A DNA stretch of 43,545 nt, from positions 1-43,545 of the forward strand of contig CALBBQ010000018.1 of NCBI GenBank assembly GCA_937926785.1, written 5' to 3'. Below are positions 8,245-16,539 of this stretch, piece after piece. Below the pieces are notes generated by a model. That model did not search any database. It saw only the letters and a list, made by a program, of their open reading frames with translations, and was not told where the DNA came from. A program made the position numbers and the translations under genes. Source of the DNA: an uncultured Bacteroidales bacterium (lineage in GTDB: Bacteria > Bacteroidota > Bacteroidia > Bacteroidales > Tenuifilaceae). Positions within the stretch are counted from its first letter, which is position 1; each line of letters starts with the position of its first letter.

Positions 8245-8775
8245 TTATTGCAAAGCATAGGTTGATGGGCCCCATTTGCCGTTCAAGCGAAGCACCTGTT
8301 CAATCACATCGCGGACACACCCCTTTCCTCCATCGAAAGATGAAATGTAAAGTGAAATCTGTTTGATTTCAGGTGCTGCATCGCGGGGGCAGGTGGGAAT
8401 ACCCACCCTTTGCATCGCCTCGTAATCGGGTAAATCGTCGCCCATGTAAAGGATATCAGAAAGTTCCAATCCGTACTTGAATCGGAAATCGTCCAGCGCC
8501 TCAAGCTTATCATTGATACCCAAGTAGATATCGGTAACGCCGAGTCCCTGAAAGCGTTGCCTCACCGACTCCGATTTTCCGCCGGAAATGATTGCCACCG
8601 GAAAACCACGCTCCACAGCCACATGAACCGCATACCCATCGCGGGTATTCGATGTGCGTAACAATTCACCCGATGGGTGGAGAACAACGGTACCATCGGT
8701 AAAAACGCCATCCACATCAAAAACAAACGCTTTAACCTGACCCAGCAATTCCTTGAAGTTCTTCTTACTATTCAT
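8245..8775 (-). CDS. kdsC: 3-deoxy-D-manno-octulosonate 8-phosphate phosphatase (HAD IIIC)
   Basis: This is a 176-residue HAD phosphatase of the cap-less KdsC class. Visible motifs are FDVDGVFTDG (nucleophile and acid Asp), IISGGKSE (Ser/Thr motif II region), a Lys in NDKLEAL, and MGDDLPDYEAM (motif IV). KdsC makes free Kdo for lipid A core assembly, so this implies a Kdo-containing outer membrane. The length is as expected. It lies 21 bases after the DUF2520 gene. Confidence 0.92.
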   Translation of the reverse strand: MNSKKNFKELLGQVKAFVFDVDGVFTDGTVVLHPSGELLRTSNTRDGYAVHVAVERGFPVAIISGGKSESVRQRFQGLGVTDIYLGINDKLEALDDFRFKYGLELSDILYMGDDLPDYEAMQRVGIPTCPRDAAPEIKQISLYISSFDGGKGCVRDVIEQVLRLNGKWGPSTYALQ

Positions 8776-8796
8776 CGCTTTAAATGATCAATAATT

Positions 8797-9588
8797 CTAC
8801 CTATCGTTTTCCTTGGCTAGGTTTTGAATGCTCAAAGATAGCTGTTTGTATAAATCGTCCAAGTTTAACTCCGATAACATCTGTACATGCCGTTGCATGG
8901 TTTGCCTATCGTTGCGAATAGCCGGACCGGTTTGGAAGTGAGCGGGATTCCCCTCAAAGGCCTTACGGACAGTTTCCTCAACAAGGGGCCTCAACACATC
9001 AAAGCTAATCTGATGCTCCGTAGATAACTTGTATGCCAACGCCAGCATGTGGTTGGTGAAGTTGCAGGCAAATACACCTGAAAGGTGTAGCCACCGGCGC
9101 TGCTCGGAGTTTATGGGTAAAACCACGTTAGAGAGTTTTGTGGCGAGCTGCTCCATTAAAGTATATGTATCGGAATTGTTTGCCTCAAGGCAAATTGGAA
9201 TGTCTTGAAAAGGTACGACTTTGCCACGCGAAAAGGTTTGAAACGGGTAAAACACACCATAACCCTTTGTCGTAGCCGGCTCAAGAACCGTAATTGGGGT
9301 GCTACCGCTTGTGTGCACAACTATGCCATTGAGCGGGGGAAGGAGTTTGACCATGGGAAGAATAACATCGTCGGGTAGGGCAATAAAGTAGTAGGCTGCA
9401 TCGGTTTTAATATTCCCGAGAGAGTTGATGGGCTCTGCCTCTACTTTGAGAGCAAGCTGCTGTGCATGCTCAAGGGTTCTGGAGTAAACCTGCAATACGT
9501 GAATACCAGCATTTTTGATAGCTATTGCCAGCGAAGCTGCTAAATTCCCGGCGCCAAGTATCACTGCGGATTCGTGCATGGTAAGCAT
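8797..9588 (-). CDS. Rossmann-fold oxidoreductase with DUF2520 domain
   Basis: This is a 263-residue protein. An N-terminal dinucleotide-binding motif (ILGAGNLAASLA, about residues 10-21) is followed by a Rossmann domain with FIALPDDVI and VVHTSGSTPI, then a helical DUF2520 C-terminal domain with LSGVFACNFTNHMLALA and a Gly-Pro block (TGPAIRNDRQTMQRH). The fold is like 6-phosphogluconate dehydrogenase or pyrroline-5-carboxylate reductase. The substrate is not established. The order DUF2520 - kdsC - UbiA - maf is one I recognise from other Bacteroidota. It is the first gene of the operon; an alternative ATG three codons inside (MHESA) is possible. Confidence 0.88.
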   Translation of the reverse strand: MLTMHESAVILGAGNLAASLAIAIKNAGIHVLQVYSRTLEHAQQLALKVEAEPINSLGNIKTDAAYYFIALPDDVILPMVKLLPPLNGIVVHTSGSTPITVLEPATTKGYGVFYPFQTFSRGKVVPFQDIPICLEANNSDTYTLMEQLATKLSNVVLPINSEQRRWLHLSGVFACNFTNHMLALAYKLSTEHQISFDVLRPLVEETVRKAFEGNPAHFQTGPAIRNDRQTMQRHVQMLSELNLDDLYKQLSLSIQNLAKENDR

Positions 9589-9662
9589 TTGTTTATCACC
9601 CTAAAGGTAGAAAAGAAAAGTCGAACAGCGAGCCGGGCAAACAAATTTTCAACATAAAAGAA

Positions 9663-9693
9663 GACATCCGGAACGAAAGCCGCCCCGGATGTC
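9663..9693 (-). terminator. Rho-independent terminator after the 159-residue gene
   Basis: GACATCCGG (9663-9671) pairs perfectly with CCGGATGTC (9685-9693) over a 13-base loop. On the minus strand the stem is followed by a T-rich stretch (TTCTTTTATG). It separates the hypothetical gene from the DUF2520 operon. Confidence 0.7.
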
Positions 9694-9727
9694 AACCACC
9701 TAACCTATTGTAAACCTAAACCAAAAC

Positions 9728-10207
9728 CTAATTGTATGAAAATTTCATTGTTTGCAGAATGGTACAGGCTTCAAACCTATCGCGCTTGAGCAATTGCTTG
9801 CCATTTTCTTCTAAAAACTTCCTGTGTGCTGGGGGAACAGGAAACTCATTCACCTGTATGCCTTCGACAAAGTTATGTTGAACATAAATTGGGGTAAAAT
9901 CGCTGAGCATCAATTTCGCTGAGATGCTGTCTATTCTTATTCCTGAACGTTTCTCAACGTTCAGCTCCAGTTTACCATCGTTTTTGATGAAAGAGCGAAG
10001 CTTGAGCATCAATTTTAGATATGAAATGCTCTTTCTGCGAATATCAAAGTGTTTTACAAGCGCTGGTGCTAACTCCTGTGAAGTGTATTCAGGATTACTA
10101 AATAAAATGCCATGTAACTCTCTTGATACTTGTTCAAGCTCTGCAAGAGAATCGGAAAGCTTTAGGTCAAGACTTTTAATCAAGCTATGTATAACTTCAG
10201 AACTCAT
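9728..10207 (-). CDS. Hypothetical protein, 159 residues
   Basis: I do not recognise this protein. It has no signal peptide, membrane segment or Cys/His cluster. The first 60 residues look helical (SLIKSLDLKLSDSLAELEQVSRELHGILF). The middle has alternating charged and hydrophobic residues, and the C-terminus contains VPPAHRKFLEENGKQLLKRD. It is transcribed alone: a 387-base divergent intergenic region separates it from etfB, and a terminator follows it. Its codon usage is similar to its neighbours. Confidence 0.6.
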   Translation of the reverse strand: MSSEVIHSLIKSLDLKLSDSLAELEQVSRELHGILFSNPEYTSQELAPALVKHFDIRRKSISYLKLMLKLRSFIKNDGKLELNVEKRSGIRIDSISAKLMLSDFTPIYVQHNFVEGIQVNEFPVPPAHRKFLEENGKQLLKRDRFEACTILQTMKFSYN

Positions 10208-10324
10208 TAAAACACTTTTAGTTAAATTTAATTATATAACGATTGAAAGTCAATTTTGTTAGGGTGATTTTGGTCAACATTAGTTAAAAAATGACCAAAC
10301 AACTGTTAAAATGTATCAAATGTA

Positions 10325-10499
10325 TTTCAATTGATTTAGTGCATTTTACAAAAATATCCGGTGTGCCTTTACGTCCAAAATAGTTAAAACGGTATTGACG
10401 GAAACAGGAATTAATTTAGATTTGTACGCTCGTTTGAATGGACATGTGTTGAAAAATATATTTATCTTATTAAATTGTTTTTCAATTACTTAGCGCATT
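10325..10499 (+). repeat. Duplicated 20-base element upstream of etfB
   Basis: TTTCAATTGATTTAGTGCATT (10325-10345; written in full it is 21 bases, core CAATTGATTTAGTGCATT) recurs as CAATTACTTAGCGCATT ending at 10499, with the shared TTTC in front. Each copy is followed by a promoter-like pair. No coding sequence lies here, and the 387-base region holds no gene that I can support. Confidence 0.5.
10395..10424 (+). promoter_or_regulatory. Upstream promoter candidate for the etf operon (P1)
   Basis: TTGAC at 10395-10399 and TAGATTTG at 10417-10424 (a perfect TAnnTTTG), with 17 bases between them, fit the Bacteroidota sigma-A consensus. It lies 170 bases before etfB. Confidence 0.5.
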
Positions 10500-10516
10500 C
10501 ATATATTTTTTCACGG

Positions 10517-10545
10517 TTGACGATGGAAAGAATAGCTTAAATTTG
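10517..10545 (+). promoter_or_regulatory. Proximal promoter of the etf operon (P2)
   Basis: TTGAC at 10517-10521 and TAAATTTG at 10538-10545 (a perfect TAnnTTTG), with 16 bases between them. Transcription would begin near 10552, about 43 bases before the etfB ATG. Confidence 0.65.
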
Positions 10546-10594
10546 TGAGTTTTATGAAACTTGGATGATGTTTAACTCTAAATAAACCATACCA

Positions 10595-11344
10595 ATGAAG
10601 ATTCTTGTTTGTATTAGCCACGTACCCGACACCACCACAAAGGTGAAGTTTGTTGATGGCGATACCAAGCTCGACACTAATGGGATTCAATGGGTTATAA
10701 ACCCATGGGATGAACTTTCGCTAACCAGAGCGTTGGAATTGAAAGATGACGCCAGCACAGGAGTAAAAAGCGTTACTGTTGCTCATGTTGGCAATGTATC
10801 AACTGAGCCAACCATCCGCAAGGCACTGGCAATAGGCGCCGACGATGCCATTCGGGTAAACGCTGAGCCTGCCGACGCATACTTTGTTGCAGCCCAGCTT
10901 GCAGAAGTGGTAAAAAAGGAACAGTTCGATATCATCATGTGCGGGATAGAATCGAGCGACTATAACAACTCGGCTGTTGGAAGCATGCTTGCCGAGTTCC
11001 TTGATATGGCCTCGGTTTCTGCTGTTTCGAACCTTAAAATTGAAAACGGACAGGCAGTGGTGACCCGCGAGATTGATGGTGGAAAGGAAACCATTTCGGT
11101 TCCCACTCCATTTGTTGCCATCGTACAAAAGGGTATTGCCAAAGAGCCCCGTATTGCAGCCATGCGTGGTATTATGATGGCTCGGACAAAACCCATAAAG
11201 CTCTACGAACCCGTTGCATGTGAGGCGCTGACCGAATATGTTAAGTTTGAAATGCCCAAGCCTCGTGCAGCCTGCAAGTTTGTGGATGCAGAAAACCCGA
11301 AAGAGCTTATCACCCTCTTGCAAAACGAGACCAAACTCATCTAA
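10595..11344 (+). CDS. etfB: Electron transfer flavoprotein beta subunit
   Basis: This is a 249-residue protein starting MKILVCISHVPDTTTKVKF, with the AMP-binding adenine-nucleotide alpha-hydrolase fold, the VNPWDELSLTRALELKD block, the GIESSDYNNSAVGSMLAE segment and the beta-subunit signature VTREIDGGKETISVPTP followed by EPRIAAMRGIMMARTKPI. EtfB binds AMP in the heterodimer and contacts acyl-CoA dehydrogenases. It is the first gene of a five-gene operon; etfA follows after 17 bases. The length and motifs are those of a normal ETF; I see no clear sign of the bifurcating FixA type, but this was not tested. Confidence 0.95.
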   Translation: MKILVCISHVPDTTTKVKFVDGDTKLDTNGIQWVINPWDELSLTRALELKDDASTGVKSVTVAHVGNVSTEPTIRKALAIGADDAIRVNAEPADAYFVAAQLAEVVKKEQFDIIMCGIESSDYNNSAVGSMLAEFLDMASVSAVSNLKIENGQAVVTREIDGGKETISVPTPFVAIVQKGIAKEPRIAAMRGIMMARTKPIKLYEPVACEALTEYVKFEMPKPRAACKFVDAENPKELITLLQNETKLI

Positions 11345-11361
11345 GGTTGAACTCCTAAAAA

Positions 11362-12336
11362 ATGAAAAACATGTCAGTACTAGTATATACCGAGAACTGG
11401 GAAGGTAAATTCAAGAAGCTATCGTTCGAACTGGTATCATATGCTTGTAAGGTAGCCGAGATGACGGGCACTACTACAACCGCAGTAACCATTGGCGAAG
11501 TGTCGGACGAAGAGCTTAAACAACTGGGCAAGTACGGTGCCGATAAGGTAATTTGCGTAAAAAACGAAAACCTAAAAACGCTTGATGGTCAACTCTACAC
11601 TAATGTCATTGCACAAATTGCTCAGACCGAAGGTAGTAAAGTGATTGTTATTGCAAATAACAATAGCGGAAAGGCCATTGCTCCCCGTTTGTCCGTTAAG
11701 ATGAAAGCAGCGCTGGGTTCAGGTGTTTCGCAGCTACCCTTAAGCCTTTCTCCTTTTACTGTTTTTAAACGTAGTTTTTCAGGAGGAGCTTTTGCCCATG
11801 TGGTTTTAAAAACCGACACCAAAATAATTACCCTAACCCAGAATTCCTTTGACATCGTTGAGAATAGCAAGGATGCAAAAATTGAAAAGATAGACCTTCA
11901 GGTTGGAGCGCCAAAAATTGCAATTAAGGATGTTCAAAAGCAAACCGGCAAGCTGCTGCTCACCGATGCCGAGATTGTGGTATCGGGAGGTCGTGGTATG
12001 AAATCGCCCGATAACTGGGGCCCGCTGGTTGAACTGGCCGAACTGCTTGGCGCAGCCACAGCATGCTCGCGCCCCGTTTCCGATGAGGGATGGCGCCCTC
12101 ACGAAGAGCACACCGGCCAAACCGGTAAGATTATTGCTCCCAACCTCTACATTGCCGTTGGTATTTCAGGGGCAACCCAGCATATTGCGGGGGTAAGTGG
12201 CTCAAAGTACATCGTAGCCATCAACAACGACAAGTCAGCTCCTATTTTTGAGGTTGCCCAGTACGGTATTGTGGGTGATGCCCAAAAAGTGCTGCCAAAA
12301 CTGGTTGAGGCGGTAAAAGAGGTGAAAGGAAAGTAA
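11362..12336 (+). CDS. etfA: Electron transfer flavoprotein alpha subunit
   Basis: This is a 324-residue protein. The C-terminal FAD domain is intact: [15 protein letters not shown], the [25 protein letters not shown] segment (beginning near residue 232), [15 protein letters not shown] and the FAD-adenine end [23 protein letters not shown]. It carries electrons from acyl-CoA dehydrogenase to the membrane quinone reductase encoded downstream. It begins 17 bases after etfB and is followed by a 125-base gap with a strong hairpin. Confidence 0.95.
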   Translation: MKNMSVLVYTENWEGKFKKLSFELVSYACKVAEMTGTTTTAVTIGEVSDEELKQLGKYGADKVICVKNENLKTLDGQLYTNVIAQIAQTEGSKVIVIANNNSGKAIAPRLSVKMKAALGSGVSQLPLSLSPFTVFKRSFSGGAFAHVVLKTDTKIITLTQNSFDIVENSKDAKIEKIDLQVGAPKIAIKDVQKQTGKLLLTDAEIVVSGGRGMKSPDNWGPLVELAELLGAATACSRPVSDEGWRPHEEHTGQTGKIIAPNLYIAVGISGATQHIAGVSGSKYIVAINNDKSAPIFEVAQYGIVGDAQKVLPKLVEAVKEVKGK

Positions 12337-12365
12337 TCAAATCAACATGAACCATTAACAACCCG

Positions 12366-12390
12366 AACCTGTTGCTCTACGCAACAGGTT
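12366..12390 (+). other. Perfect 10-bp hairpin between etfA and the membrane Fe-S gene
   Basis: AACCTGTTGC (12366-12375) pairs exactly with GCAACAGGTT (12381-12390) over a 5-base loop. What follows is CTTAGGTAAAAAAGG, which has no T-run, so it is not a standard terminator. It may stabilise the upstream etfBA message or act as an attenuator within the operon. Confidence 0.5.
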
Positions 12391-12461
12391 CTTAGGTAAA
12401 AAAGGCATATACTCCGGTTTGCCCTAAAACGGCAAACACACTTAAACCAAAAACCAAAACC

Positions 12462-13781
12462 ATGACCAAACAAGTAGTATTTGCCATAGCCCTGCTGTTT
12501 ACCATAGGTGTTTTTGCCTACACAATCTCGCGGATAGTGAGGTTTTTCATGCTCACCCGCAAGGGGTTTGCGGTAAAACAGCTTGGGAAAAGGCTATGGG
12601 TTACCCTTGAGGTAGCATTCGGACAAACGAAAATTTTCCGCCGCCCGGTAATTGGGCTCATGCACGCCCTGGTATTCTGGGGTTTCTGTGTTATCCTGTT
12701 CGGTAGCATTGAAATGGTAATTGATGGACTTTTCGGTATCGAAAAATCGCTAAGCCTACTGGGCGGTTTCTACAACTTCATGATGGCTGCCGGTGATGTT
12801 TTTGCCCTATTAGTGGCCATTTCAATTGTGGTATTCCTCACCCGAAGAATTTTCCTACATATCAAGCGCTTTGAGGGAATTGAGATGAAAAAGATTTCGC
12901 ATATCGATGCGAACGTTGCCCTTTCAATCATCCTCATCCTCATGCTGTCGCTCATGGGGATGAACGCCGCTTACTTAAAATGGGCTGAGCTGGCCGGACA
13001 TGAGGTGCACGGTGTGTACCCGGTAAGCCAATTCCTTACCGGCCTATTCAACGGCTTATCGGTTAATGCGGTATTCAACCATTACCAGGTTTACTGGTGG
13101 ACTCACATCCTGCTCATCTTCCTATTTGCAAACCTGCTGCCCTACTCTAAGCATTTTCACGTTTTCATGTCGGTTCCTAATGTTTTCCTATCGAGGCTGG
13201 AGCCACTGGGGAAACTGCCGAACATGGAGAATGTTACCCGCGAGGTTAAGCTGATGATGGACCCCAACGCCGCATTCGCTGCTCCGGCAGCCGATGCCCC
13301 CATTGAGCGGTTCGGTGTAAAGGATGCGGAGGATGTGGTCTGGAAAAGCTACTTCGATGCCCTTTCGTGCACCGAGTGCGGACGCTGTACATCGGTTTGT
13401 CCGGCTAACATTACCGGTAAGAAGCTTTCGCCCCGTAAAGTGATGATGGATTTGCGAGCCCGCATGAAGGAGAAAGGTCCCTTGATGCTGAAGAACGGCC
13501 ACGATTACAGCGATGGAAAATCGCTAATCAGGGACTACATAAGCGAGGAGGAACTTTGGGCATGTACCACCTGCAACGCCTGCGCTCAGGAATGTCCAAT
13601 TAACATTGATCATCCTAAGCTAATTGTTGACATGCGCCGTTACCTGGTGATGGAGGAGGGTTCGGCCCCGGGTGAGCTAAAAGCCATGTTCAATAACATT
13701 GAGAACAACGGAGCACCCTGGCAGTACTCGCCCGAAGACAGGATGGTTTGGGCAAAGGATCTGGAAATGAATGTCCGCTAG
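12462..13781 (+). CDS. Membrane Fe-S subunit of an ETF:quinone oxidoreductase (EMO/HdrDE-like)
   Basis: This is a 439-residue protein. About five transmembrane helices (near residues 4-30, 65-85, 105-127, 150-172, 208-227) form a NarI-like domain; His68, His215, His231 and His233 are candidate heme ligands. A soluble domain with two [4Fe-4S] motifs follows: C303-x2-C306-x2-C309-x3-C313-P and C368-x2-C371-x2-C374-x3-C378-P. The next gene encodes the matching CCG domains. Elsewhere, for example mycobacterial EtfD, these regions are fused in one protein that transfers electrons from ETF to menaquinone in fatty-acid oxidation. Neighbouring etfBA and an acyl-CoA dehydrogenase support that role here. 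No FixC/ETF-QO flavoprotein is present nearby. Confidence 0.85.
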   Translation: MTKQVVFAIALLFTIGVFAYTISRIVRFFMLTRKGFAVKQLGKRLWVTLEVAFGQTKIFRRPVIGLMHALVFWGFCVILFGSIEMVIDGLFGIEKSLSLLGGFYNFMMAAGDVFALLVAISIVVFLTRRIFLHIKRFEGIEMKKISHIDANVALSIILILMLSLMGMNAAYLKWAELAGHEVHGVYPVSQFLTGLFNGLSVNAVFNHYQVYWWTHILLIFLFANLLPYSKHFHVFMSVPNVFLSRLEPLGKLPNMENVTREVKLMMDPNAAFAAPAADAPIERFGVKDAEDVVWKSYFDALSCTECGRCTSVCPANITGKKLSPRKVMMDLRARMKEKGPLMLKNGHDYSDGKSLIRDYISEEELWACTTCNACAQECPINIDHPKLIVDMRRYLVMEEGSAPGELKAMFNNIENNGAPWQYSPEDRMVWAKDLEMNVR

Positions 13782-13829
13782 GGCCCAACCGAAATTCAAC
13801 CAACGTTTAACGTTTAACGAATCACAACA

Positions 13830-14624
13830 ATGGAAACACGCAAGATTGAGATACCGGTAATGGCCGATTGCTTTGCCCGGGGCGAAAAACCGGAGTACCT
13901 TTTCTGGGTTGGTTGTGCCGGAGCCTACGACGACCGCTACAAAAAGGTTGCCCGTGCTTTTGCAAAAATATTGGTTCACCTAAATGTTAGCTTTGCCGTA
14001 CTGGGCAAAGAAGAAACCTGCACCGGCGATCCTGCCCGAAGGGCTGGCAACGAGATGCTTTTTCAGATGCAAGCCCTGCAAAACATTGAGCTTTTTAAAG
14101 CATACGAGATTAAAAAGGTAATAACCATCTGCCCCCATTGCTACAATACTTTCAAGAATGAGTACCCCGATTTGGGTGCCGATTTTGAGGTGATCAGCTA
14201 TATCGACTTACTTAACAAATACATCAATGAGGGTAAGTTGAAAATTGATTCCGAAAAGTTCAAAAACGCCAAAATCACCTATCACGATCCATGCTACTTA
14301 GGCCGAGCCAACGGCATTTACGAGCAACCCCGGACAGTGCTTAAAAAGTTAGGTGGCGAACTGGTTGAAATGGAGCGCAACCGAAGCTTTGCGCTCTGCT
14401 GCGGAGCTGGCGGAGCTCAAATGTTCAAGGAAGCAGAAAAGGGTAACAAAGAAGTTTTCCTTGAGCGCATGGACGACGTGTTAAAGGTTAACCCCAACAT
14501 CATCGCCACGGCTTGCCCGTTTTGCATGACCATGATGACCGATGGCATCAAGTATAAAAACCAGGAAGAAAAGATGCGTAACCTTGACGTTGCCGAGCTT
14601 ATTGCCGAATCGCTTAATCTATAA
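13830..14624 (+). CDS. CCG-domain (HdrB/HdrD-like) subunit of the ETF:quinone oxidoreductase
   Basis: This is a 264-residue soluble protein with two cysteine-rich CCG-type repeats. The first has Cys29, Cys64 (ETCTGDPARRAG) and CPHC at 101-104. The second has Cys155 (HDPCYLGR), the CCG motif at 190-192 (LCCGAGGAQMF) and CPFC at 229-232. In heterodisulfide reductases such repeats bind noncubane [4Fe-4S] clusters at the catalytic site. Here they likely form the ETF-facing electron entry of the membrane complex encoded by the preceding gene, 48 bases upstream. The acyl-CoA dehydrogenase gene begins 29 bases downstream. Confidence 0.87.
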   Translation: METRKIEIPVMADCFARGEKPEYLFWVGCAGAYDDRYKKVARAFAKILVHLNVSFAVLGKEETCTGDPARRAGNEMLFQMQALQNIELFKAYEIKKVITICPHCYNTFKNEYPDLGADFEVISYIDLLNKYINEGKLKIDSEKFKNAKITYHDPCYLGRANGIYEQPRTVLKKLGGELVEMERNRSFALCCGAGGAQMFKEAEKGNKEVFLERMDDVLKVNPNIIATACPFCMTMMTDGIKYKNQEEKMRNLDVAELIAESLNL

Positions 14625-14653
14625 CAACAAATAATACATAAACCAGAACAGCT

Positions 14654-16432
14654 ATGAGCGAAAGAAAATTGTTAAAAAGCGGTGAATTTCTTGTAAACGA
14701 GATAGACGCTAACGACGTTTTCATCCCTGAAGAGTTCAATGAGGAGCAACGCATGATTGCTCAAACCTGCCGCGATTTCATGGAAGCCGAGGTATTCCCT
14801 CGCCTAAACGATATCGATAAGGGCGACCGCGAACTCATGAAGAGCATCCTGCAAAAGTCCGGTGAACTTGGGATGCTTGGCATTGCAGTACCTGAGCAGT
14901 ATAATGGCTTTGGGCAGAACTTTGTAACCCAGATGCTGGTAGCCGAAACCACCGGAGCAGGCTACTCGTTCTCGGTTGCCTACATGTGCCACTGCGGCAT
15001 AGGTACCATGCCCATTCTTTACTACGGTAACGAGGAGCAACGCCAGAAATACGTATCGCGCCTTGCCACCGGTGAGCTTATCGGCGCATACTGCTTAACC
15101 GAGCCGGGAGCCGGAAGCGACGCTAACTCAGGAAAAACTACAGCAAAACTTTCAGAGGATGGAAAGTACTACATACTTAACGGCCAAAAGATGTGGATCA
15201 CCAACGCCGGCTTTGCCGACACACAGGTGGTTTTTGCCAAAGTTGACAACGACCGTGTTCTGAGCGCTTTCATTGTTGAAAGCAAATGGCCTGGCGTAGT
15301 GATTGGTCCCGATGAGCACAAAATGGGTATCAAGGGATCATCAACCGCTCAGATCTACTATAACGATGTGAAAGTTCCTGTGGAGAACATGCTGGGGAAC
15401 CGTGGCGAAGGGTTCCGTATTGCTCTCAGCATCCTGCACATGGGTCGTATGAAGCTTGGAGCTAATGTAATTGGCGCAGCTAAAGAAACCATTACACAAT
15501 CGGTTCAGTATGCCAATGAACGTAAGCAGTTCAATACCAAGATTGCAAACTTTGGCGCAATAAAGCATAAGCTGGCCGAAATGGTTATTCGGGCTTACGC
15601 TCACGAATCGGCAATTTACAGGGTTAGCCAGGATATTGATGATTTGATTGAAAAGTACAAAGCCGAAGGCTGCGAGTATGGCCGTGCAGCCATTGATGCC
15701 ATCAGCCACTACGCCGTAGAGGATGCAATTCTGAAAGTTAACGGTTCGGAGATGCTCGACTTTGTGGTTGACGAGGGGGTTCAGATACACGGTGGCATGG
15801 GCTACTCAGCCGAAATGAATGTTGAACGCGGCTACCGCGATTCCCGCATCAACCGTATTTTTGAAGGTACTAATGAGATTAACCGCCTGCTGGTGATTGA
15901 CACAGCCATTAAGCGGTCGCTCAAAGGCGATTACGACCTGATGGGTCCGGCAGAACAGCTTTACAACAACATTGAAGGAATTGCTCCTGAATCCGGTTCA
16001 TCGGATTACTACGAGCAAAAACTGCAAACCATTCGTAACTTCAAGAAGGTTGCCCTGCTGGGTATTTATGGCGCCAACAAAACCTTTGGAAAGCAGTTTG
16101 CCACTGAGCAGGAGGTTCAGAATAACCTCAGCAACATCATCATGGACCTTTACGTTGCCGAATCCCTGGCGCTCAGGGTAAAGAAGCTGGAGAGCAAGGG
16201 GCATCAAAATATCAACATATACAAAGATATTGTTGATGTATTTGTTTACGATGCAGCTGGCAGAATTCGAAAGAATGCAATGGACGCGGTTAACTCGTTT
16301 GCCACGGAGCCTGAGCTTACCAAGTTAACAGCTGCAATCGATAGGCTTTGTAGGGTTTCTTCCGTAAATGTGAAGGATGCCCGCCGCCGCATTGCCGATA
16401 AGCTGATTGAGGATAATGCTTATAAGTTTTAA
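14654..16432 (+). CDS. Acyl-CoA dehydrogenase with C-terminal extension
   Basis: This is a 592-residue FAD enzyme. Visible blocks are the N-terminal helical domain, YCLTEPGAGSDANSGKT (FAD/substrate), MWITNAGFADT, GSSTAQIYYNDV, the GGMGYSAEMNVERGYRDSRINRIFEGTNEINRLL block (C-terminal helical domain, with the catalytic-base Glu of the FEGT motif near residue 403), and a helical extension of about 170 residues. Typical short and medium-chain enzymes have about 380 residues; the extended form is like very-long-chain or FadE-type dehydrogenases. The chain-length preference is not determined here. Electrons would go to EtfAB. It is the last gene of the operon, followed by a clear terminator. Confidence 0.93.
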   Translation: MSERKLLKSGEFLVNEIDANDVFIPEEFNEEQRMIAQTCRDFMEAEVFPRLNDIDKGDRELMKSILQKSGELGMLGIAVPEQYNGFGQNFVTQMLVAETTGAGYSFSVAYMCHCGIGTMPILYYGNEEQRQKYVSRLATGELIGAYCLTEPGAGSDANSGKTTAKLSEDGKYYILNGQKMWITNAGFADTQVVFAKVDNDRVLSAFIVESKWPGVVIGPDEHKMGIKGSSTAQIYYNDVKVPVENMLGNRGEGFRIALSILHMGRMKLGANVIGAAKETITQSVQYANERKQFNTKIANFGAIKHKLAEMVIRAYAHESAIYRVSQDIDDLIEKYKAEGCEYGRAAIDAISHYAVEDAILKVNGSEMLDFVVDEGVQIHGGMGYSAEMNVERGYRDSRINRIFEGTNEINRLLVIDTAIKRSLKGDYDLMGPAEQLYNNIEGIAPESGSSDYYEQKLQTIRNFKKVALLGIYGANKTFGKQFATEQEVQNNLSNIIMDLYVAESLALRVKKLESKGHQNINIYKDIVDVFVYDAAGRIRKNAMDAVNSFATEPELTKLTAAIDRLCRVSSVNVKDARRRIADKLIEDNAYKF

Positions 16433-16457
16433 CAATTGTAAGTTACCCGAAAACAGA

Positions 16458-16491
16458 AAGAAGCAGACCAGTTGGCCTGCTTCTTTTTTTT
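16458..16491 (+). terminator. Rho-independent terminator of the etf operon
   Basis: AAGAAGCAG (16458-16466) pairs with CTGCTTCTT (16477-16485), followed by a run of T. Confidence 0.85.
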
Positions 16492-16539
16492 GATAAAAGC
16501 AAAGGGGGTAAACCTCGCTGTAATTATTTAAGACATAAG

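Noticed and set aside
10799..11323. Long antisense frame (174 codons) within etfB
   Set aside because: It lies wholly opposite a strongly conserved gene, and its translation is low-complexity Cys/His/Gly-rich sequence with no family resemblance.
12366..12390. Hairpin after etfA as a transcription terminator
   Set aside because: No T-run follows, and the downstream genes complete the same pathway.
15341..15790. Antisense frame of 149 codons within the acyl-CoA dehydrogenase gene
   Set aside because: Shadow of a conserved gene; no start context or family match.
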